Source of the DNA: an uncultured Eggerthellaceae bacterium
GTDB lineage: Bacteria; Actinomycetota; Coriobacteriia; Coriobacteriales; Eggerthellaceae
Length of the DNA stretch: 8,386 nt
Assembly (NCBI GenBank): GCA_902497215.1
Contig: CABVEH010000041.1
Location: 1-8,386 of the forward strand
Direction: 5' to 3'
The notes below the pieces were generated by a model. That model saw only the letters and a list, made by a program, of their open reading frames with translations. It was not told the DNA's origin and searched no databases. The first letter of the stretch is position 1, and each line of letters opens with the position of its first letter. Shown one piece after another: positions 5,411 through 8,386 of the stretch. Position numbers and translations under genes: made by a program.

Positions 5411-7686
5411 GCACCTTCTCTCTTCGACATGACGCTTACGCATGCCTCCTGCATGCTTAGGGCCCCCGACCCGGGTATGACCACCGGGTTGCTGAAGAGG
5501 AAGGCGTTTTCGCCTATGCCCTTGGCGACCTTCTGCCTTTCGGACGCGCGCCCGTAGGACATCGGCATGAACACGGCCGTGGGAACGATCCGGTTGGTGA
5601 CGAAGGCCTTGGCCTCGCAGGCATGGCGCCCGTTGTAGACCACTATCTCGTCGCCTTGCGAAACCCCGATGGCCTCTGCAGCCATGGAGTTGATCCATAC
5701 GCCGTCAAGCCCGTAGGTCTCGGATATGTCCATGAGTTCGTCGGTGTTGTAGCCGTGCATGCCAGGCACGCTCTGCTGCCCTGTTATCAGCTTGAAGGTG
5801 GGAGGCTGGCCGTCCTCCAGGACCACGGCGTCCTCGTTCCCTTCGCCGAAGTTCATGTCCTCGGAGACCACCAGCCCTATGTTCGAGGACCCAAGCGGCT
5901 CGACCCATAGCGGCAGCTCGGCGTCGCCGGGGTCCAGCTGCGGGCTTGAGACGCATTCGATCGTCCCGCTCGGCGTGCCCCATGCGGACATGCGCGCCAC
6001 GGTTCCCGGCACGACGGCGCACACGCCGTTGGCGGCCACGCCGACGCCGTCAAGTCCGCAGGCGACCAGCTGTTCGTCTGCGGCCTCCTGCGCCTTCTGC
6101 ACGAACGCCGCATCGGCCCCGCATGCGGATGCTATTCCTTCGAGTATCTCGCCCAACGGCCTGGCGTTCACCCCGTCTTCCATGGGAAGCACCGCCGAGC
6201 TGGCCGAATAGGCCGCGAACGAACCCTGCACGGGCTCGGGAATGGTCGAACGCTCGAGGTACGAGGCCAAGGGAAGCACGTAGTCGGCGCATTCCGCCGT
6301 CTCGGTCATCTCGTCGCTGATGCACACGAAGAGGTCGAACGACTCGAGCCTTTCCCGGATTCCCTCGATCGCCGAATAATCGTAGGCGACGTCGGCGCCT
6401 GCAGTGACGAGGGCCCGGATGCCCAGCGCCTTCTGCGGGGACATGACGAAGATGGCGCCTGCGTCCACCGCGCTTTCGGCCCCATCGACGCCCGTGCTTG
6501 CCTCCAGCACGGAACTTGGTTTGGCGTCCGACGCAAGCAGGTCGGCGCCGGGAAGCGACCCGAAGTCGTAGGGAAGGAGCATTCCGCCTGGCTGCCCCCA
6601 CGAACCCAGAAGCGCGCCAAGCAGGCAGGCCACCCGCACCGTCTGCGGCGAGTTGACGTACGCAGCTCCCGCTATGCGCCCGTTGCCGTACTCGATGGCG
6701 ACCTTAGGGGCCGCATCGTGCAGTGTCGCAGCCAGCTGCTCTATCCTGAACGCTTCGATGCCGCAGACGCCTTCGGCCCATGCCGGGGTGTATTCGGCCA
6801 AGGCCTGGGCCCAGGCGTCGAAGCCTGTTACGTTTCCGGCCACGAACTGCTTGTCGTAGAGTCCGTTCGCAACTAGGTACTGGCAGACGGCCAGCAGAAG
6901 CGCCAGCTCGGTGCCGGGGTTCGTCGCGTACCATTCGCCCGCGAACGACGCAAGCGTGCCAAGCCTGGGGTCGACGGCCACGATGGTCTTGCCCGCCTCG
7001 CGCGCCTTCTGAAGGGCTGCCACCAGGCCTGGCGTGGTGACGTCGGCAAGGCTGGTGTCGACAAGCAGGACGGCGTCCGCCGCGTCCACGTCGGCATGGA
7101 AGCCGTCGGCGCCGATCGCCTGCACGAGCGCGCCGCTCTTCACCACGTCGTAGGTGACGTCGTCGACGAACACGTTGCCGCTTCCCATCGCCGACACGAA
7201 CAGCGTGGAAAGGGTGCGGGCGTTGCGAAGCTCGCCGCCGTATACCATGGCCAGCGAACCGGGACCGTATATGCTGACGATCCCGTCGAGCCTGTCGCCT
7301 ATCTCCTGCAGGGCGTCGTCCCACGGTATCGTCTGGAAGCTTCCGTCGTCCTTGCGGCGGAGCGGGTTCTTCACCCTGGCGTCCGAGAACGTGCTCTGGG
7401 TGAAGCCGTAGCCACGGGCGCACAGGTTGCCGGCCGCGTTGGGGTCGGTTTGGTTGCCAAGCGTCTTCTGAAGGCCGCCGTCGACGACGAACGCCTGGAA
7501 GCTGCATGCGTTGGGGCAGCCCTCGCATATGGTGTAAGTGGCTTCCCACTGCGGGCGGGCGCCCACCCCGATCTGGCCGCCGTCCGCGAAGGCCTGCGCC
7601 ACGCCCATGCCGCCGACCGCGGTCAGCGCGCATGCGCCTGCGCACCCTTCGAGGAAGCGCCTTCTGGTGAGAGGCATGTCTTTCAT
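5407..7686 (-). CDS. Molybdopterin (bis-MGD) oxidoreductase catalytic subunit, Tat-exported
   Basis: The 759-residue product belongs to the DMSO reductase superfamily and looks closest to the PsrA/PhsA group. Residues 6-34 are a Tat signal: LTRRRFLEG with twin arginines R8-R9, an Ala/Gly-rich hydrophobic stretch, and cleavage probably near QAFADG. A [4Fe-4S] site follows with C54, C57, C61 and C89 (CEGCPNAC, then GNLCARG). The molybdopterin domain includes VYGGELRNA (148-156) and the MGD-binding stretch AVLLVDTSLADVTTPG (205-220). The C-terminal dinucleotide-binding domain begins near LITGQQSVPGMHGYN. At 174-182 (VDDVTYDVV), where relatives have a Cys or Ser molybdenum ligand, neither is present; Asp, Thr or Tyr are candidates. 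AGGAGG lies 8 nt before the ATG at 7686. The gene sits 18 bp after the upstream Fe-S gene. The substrate cannot be told from sequence. Confidence 0.95.
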   Translation of the reverse strand: MKDMPLTRRRFLEGCAGACALTAVGGMGVAQAFADGGQIGVGARPQWEATYTICEGCPNACSFQAFVVDGGLQKTLGNQTDPNAAGNLCARGYGFTQSTFSDARVKNPLRRKDDGSFQTIPWDDALQEIGDRLDGIVSIYGPGSLAMVYGGELRNARTLSTLFVSAMGSGNVFVDDVTYDVVKSGALVQAIGADGFHADVDAADAVLLVDTSLADVTTPGLVAALQKAREAGKTIVAVDPRLGTLASFAGEWYATNPGTELALLLAVCQYLVANGLYDKQFVAGNVTGFDAWAQALAEYTPAWAEGVCGIEAFRIEQLAATLHDAAPKVAIEYGNGRIAGAAYVNSPQTVRVACLLGALLGSWGQPGGMLLPYDFGSLPGADLLASDAKPSSVLEASTGVDGAESAVDAGAIFVMSPQKALGIRALVTAGADVAYDYSAIEGIRERLESFDLFVCISDEMTETAECADYVLPLASYLERSTIPEPVQGSFAAYSASSAVLPMEDGVNARPLGEILEGIASACGADAAFVQKAQEAADEQLVACGLDGVGVAANGVCAVVPGTVARMSAWGTPSGTIECVSSPQLDPGDAELPLWVEPLGSSNIGLVVSEDMNFGEGNEDAVVLEDGQPPTFKLITGQQSVPGMHGYNTDELMDISETYGLDGVWINSMAAEAIGVSQGDEIVVYNGRHACEAKAFVTNRIVPTAVFMPMSYGRASERQKVAKGIGENAFLFSNPVVIPGSGALSMQEACVSVMSKREGA

Positions 7687-7704
7687 AAGGATCCCCTCCT
7701 ACCG

Positions 7705-8386
7705 TCAGGCGTCTACGAGCGTGATGGTTCTGACGATGCCCGCGTCCAGCGCCGCCTGGGCGATGTTCTTCCAGTCGACGAAGGTGATGGCCCCGTTCGG
7801 GCACTGCTCGGCGCACCTGCCGCACGAGACGCACTTCGTGGAGACGTCCGTCTCGGTGTCGATGCGGGGCATGTTCCACGGGCAGGCCTGCGCGCACATT
7901 CCGCAGCCTATGCAGGTGCTGTCGTCAACCACTCGCGCGCCTGTCTTCGGGTCGGCGTAGATGGCGTGCACCGGGCAGTAGTTCGCGCACCACGGGTCTT
8001 CACACTGCTTGCAGTGCTCGACTGTGAACTGGCAGTCCTCGTAGATGCCGTCGCCCGTGTCGATGCCTGGGCCGAAGTTGTAGTTGTCCCACACGCGCAC
8101 GCGGGCGATGTGCTGGCACACCCTGCCGTCGTTCTTCAGCGTGCAGCTCATCTCGCAGCGCTGGCACCCCGAGCACTTGGCCCGGTCGGTGACTATCATC
8201 TTCAAAGGGGTGGTCCTGATGTCGATGCGCCCCGACGCGATGGAACGCTCGGTGACGCCCCAGCTGGCAAGCACGCCGCCGGCAACCAGGCCCACGACGC
8301 CGCAACCGCACATGGCAAGCACGTCACGACGCGTGAACACGTGCTTCTTCTTCTTGGCGGGAGACACGGTGCCGTCAGTGAGGTTG
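7705..8386 (-). CDS. Tat-exported ferredoxin-like subunit with four [4Fe-4S] clusters (5' end open)
   Basis: Counted from the GTG at 8367, the product has 220 residues. A Tat signal starts with KKKKHVFTRRDVL (twin arginines R13-R14), followed by a Gly/Val/Ala-rich stretch to about residue 37. Sixteen cysteines form four groups: C65, C68, C71, C75; C119, C122, C127, C131; C152, C155, C158, C162; and C179, C182, C185, C189. The frame stays open from the GTG to the window edge and no ribosome site precedes the GTG, so the true start may be a few codons upstream, outside the window; I therefore extend the feature to the edge. It lies 18 bp before the catalytic subunit gene. Having its own Tat signal, it can fold and be exported alone and could be an alternative electron carrier. 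It resembles periplasmic NrfC-like or HycB-like proteins. Confidence 0.93.
   Translation of the reverse strand, partial: NLTDGTVSPAKKKKHVFTRRDVLAMCGCGVVGLVAGGVLASWGVTERSIASGRIDIRTTPLKMIVTDRAKCSGCQRCEMSCTLKNDGRVCQHIARVRVWDNYNFGPGIDTGDGIYEDCQFTVEHCKQCEDPWCANYCPVHAIYADPKTGARVVDDSTCIGCGMCAQACPWNMPRIDTETDVSTKCVSCGRCAEQCPNGAITFVDWKNIAQAALDAGIVRTITLVDA

Noticed and set aside
1..8386. CRISPR array, tRNA or rRNA genes, insertion sequence or prophage
   Set aside because: I saw no regularly spaced repeats, no cloverleaf with a TTCGA-type arm, no transposase or integrase motifs, and no flanking terminal repeats.

Overview
The window looks like a piece of a high-GC, anaerobic actinobacterial chromosome, most likely Coriobacteriia/Eggerthellaceae (Eggerthella, Gordonibacter, Slackia and relatives). 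This is an inference from the GC-rich coding style, Tat-exported molybdopterin and iron-sulfur enzymes paired with an NrfD membrane anchor, and a YtrA-type GntR/ABC operon. I could not run a search to confirm the taxon.

Layout, left to right. (1) 1-480, minus: the N-terminal part of a LysR regulator that runs off the left edge. (2) 481-631: an AT-rich divergent control region with tandem and inverted repeats. (3) 632-913, plus: a 93-residue three-helix membrane protein with a PQ-loop/SemiSWEET-like pattern. (4) 922-977: a long imperfect hairpin between convergent genes. (5) 992-3028, minus: a three-gene operon in the order GntR/YtrA regulator, ABC ATPase, ABC-2 permease. Its TTGACA / TATAGT promoter is overlapped by a palindromic operator. 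(6) 3029-3361: a non-coding stretch holding that promoter, an intrinsic terminator, a ~97-nt rod-like hairpin and a perfect 12-bp hairpin. (7) 3362-8386, minus: an oxidoreductase operon in transcription order Tat-signal 16-Cys ferredoxin subunit (open at the right edge), Tat-signal molybdopterin catalytic subunit, DmsB-like 4x[4Fe-4S] subunit, NrfD/PsrC membrane subunit and DUF4430 lipoprotein.

How the genes work together. The last operon reads as a complete extracytoplasmic molybdoenzyme of the DMSO reductase superfamily. NrfD exchanges electrons with the menaquinone pool, the Fe-S subunits carry them, and the bis-MGD subunit transforms an unknown substrate outside the membrane. A second exported ferredoxin-like protein and a surface lipoprotein are linked to it. 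The GntR-ABC operon resembles the YtrAB type, in which the regulator represses its own transporter genes; in Bacillus these respond to cell-envelope stress. The LysR gene and the small membrane protein gene are divergent, so LysR may control it.

The least explained part is the 3186-3363 structured intergenic element. The two wobble pairs in its long stem fit a plus-strand RNA better than a minus-strand one. In the catalytic subunit, the region where relatives carry a Cys or Ser molybdenum ligand shows neither.
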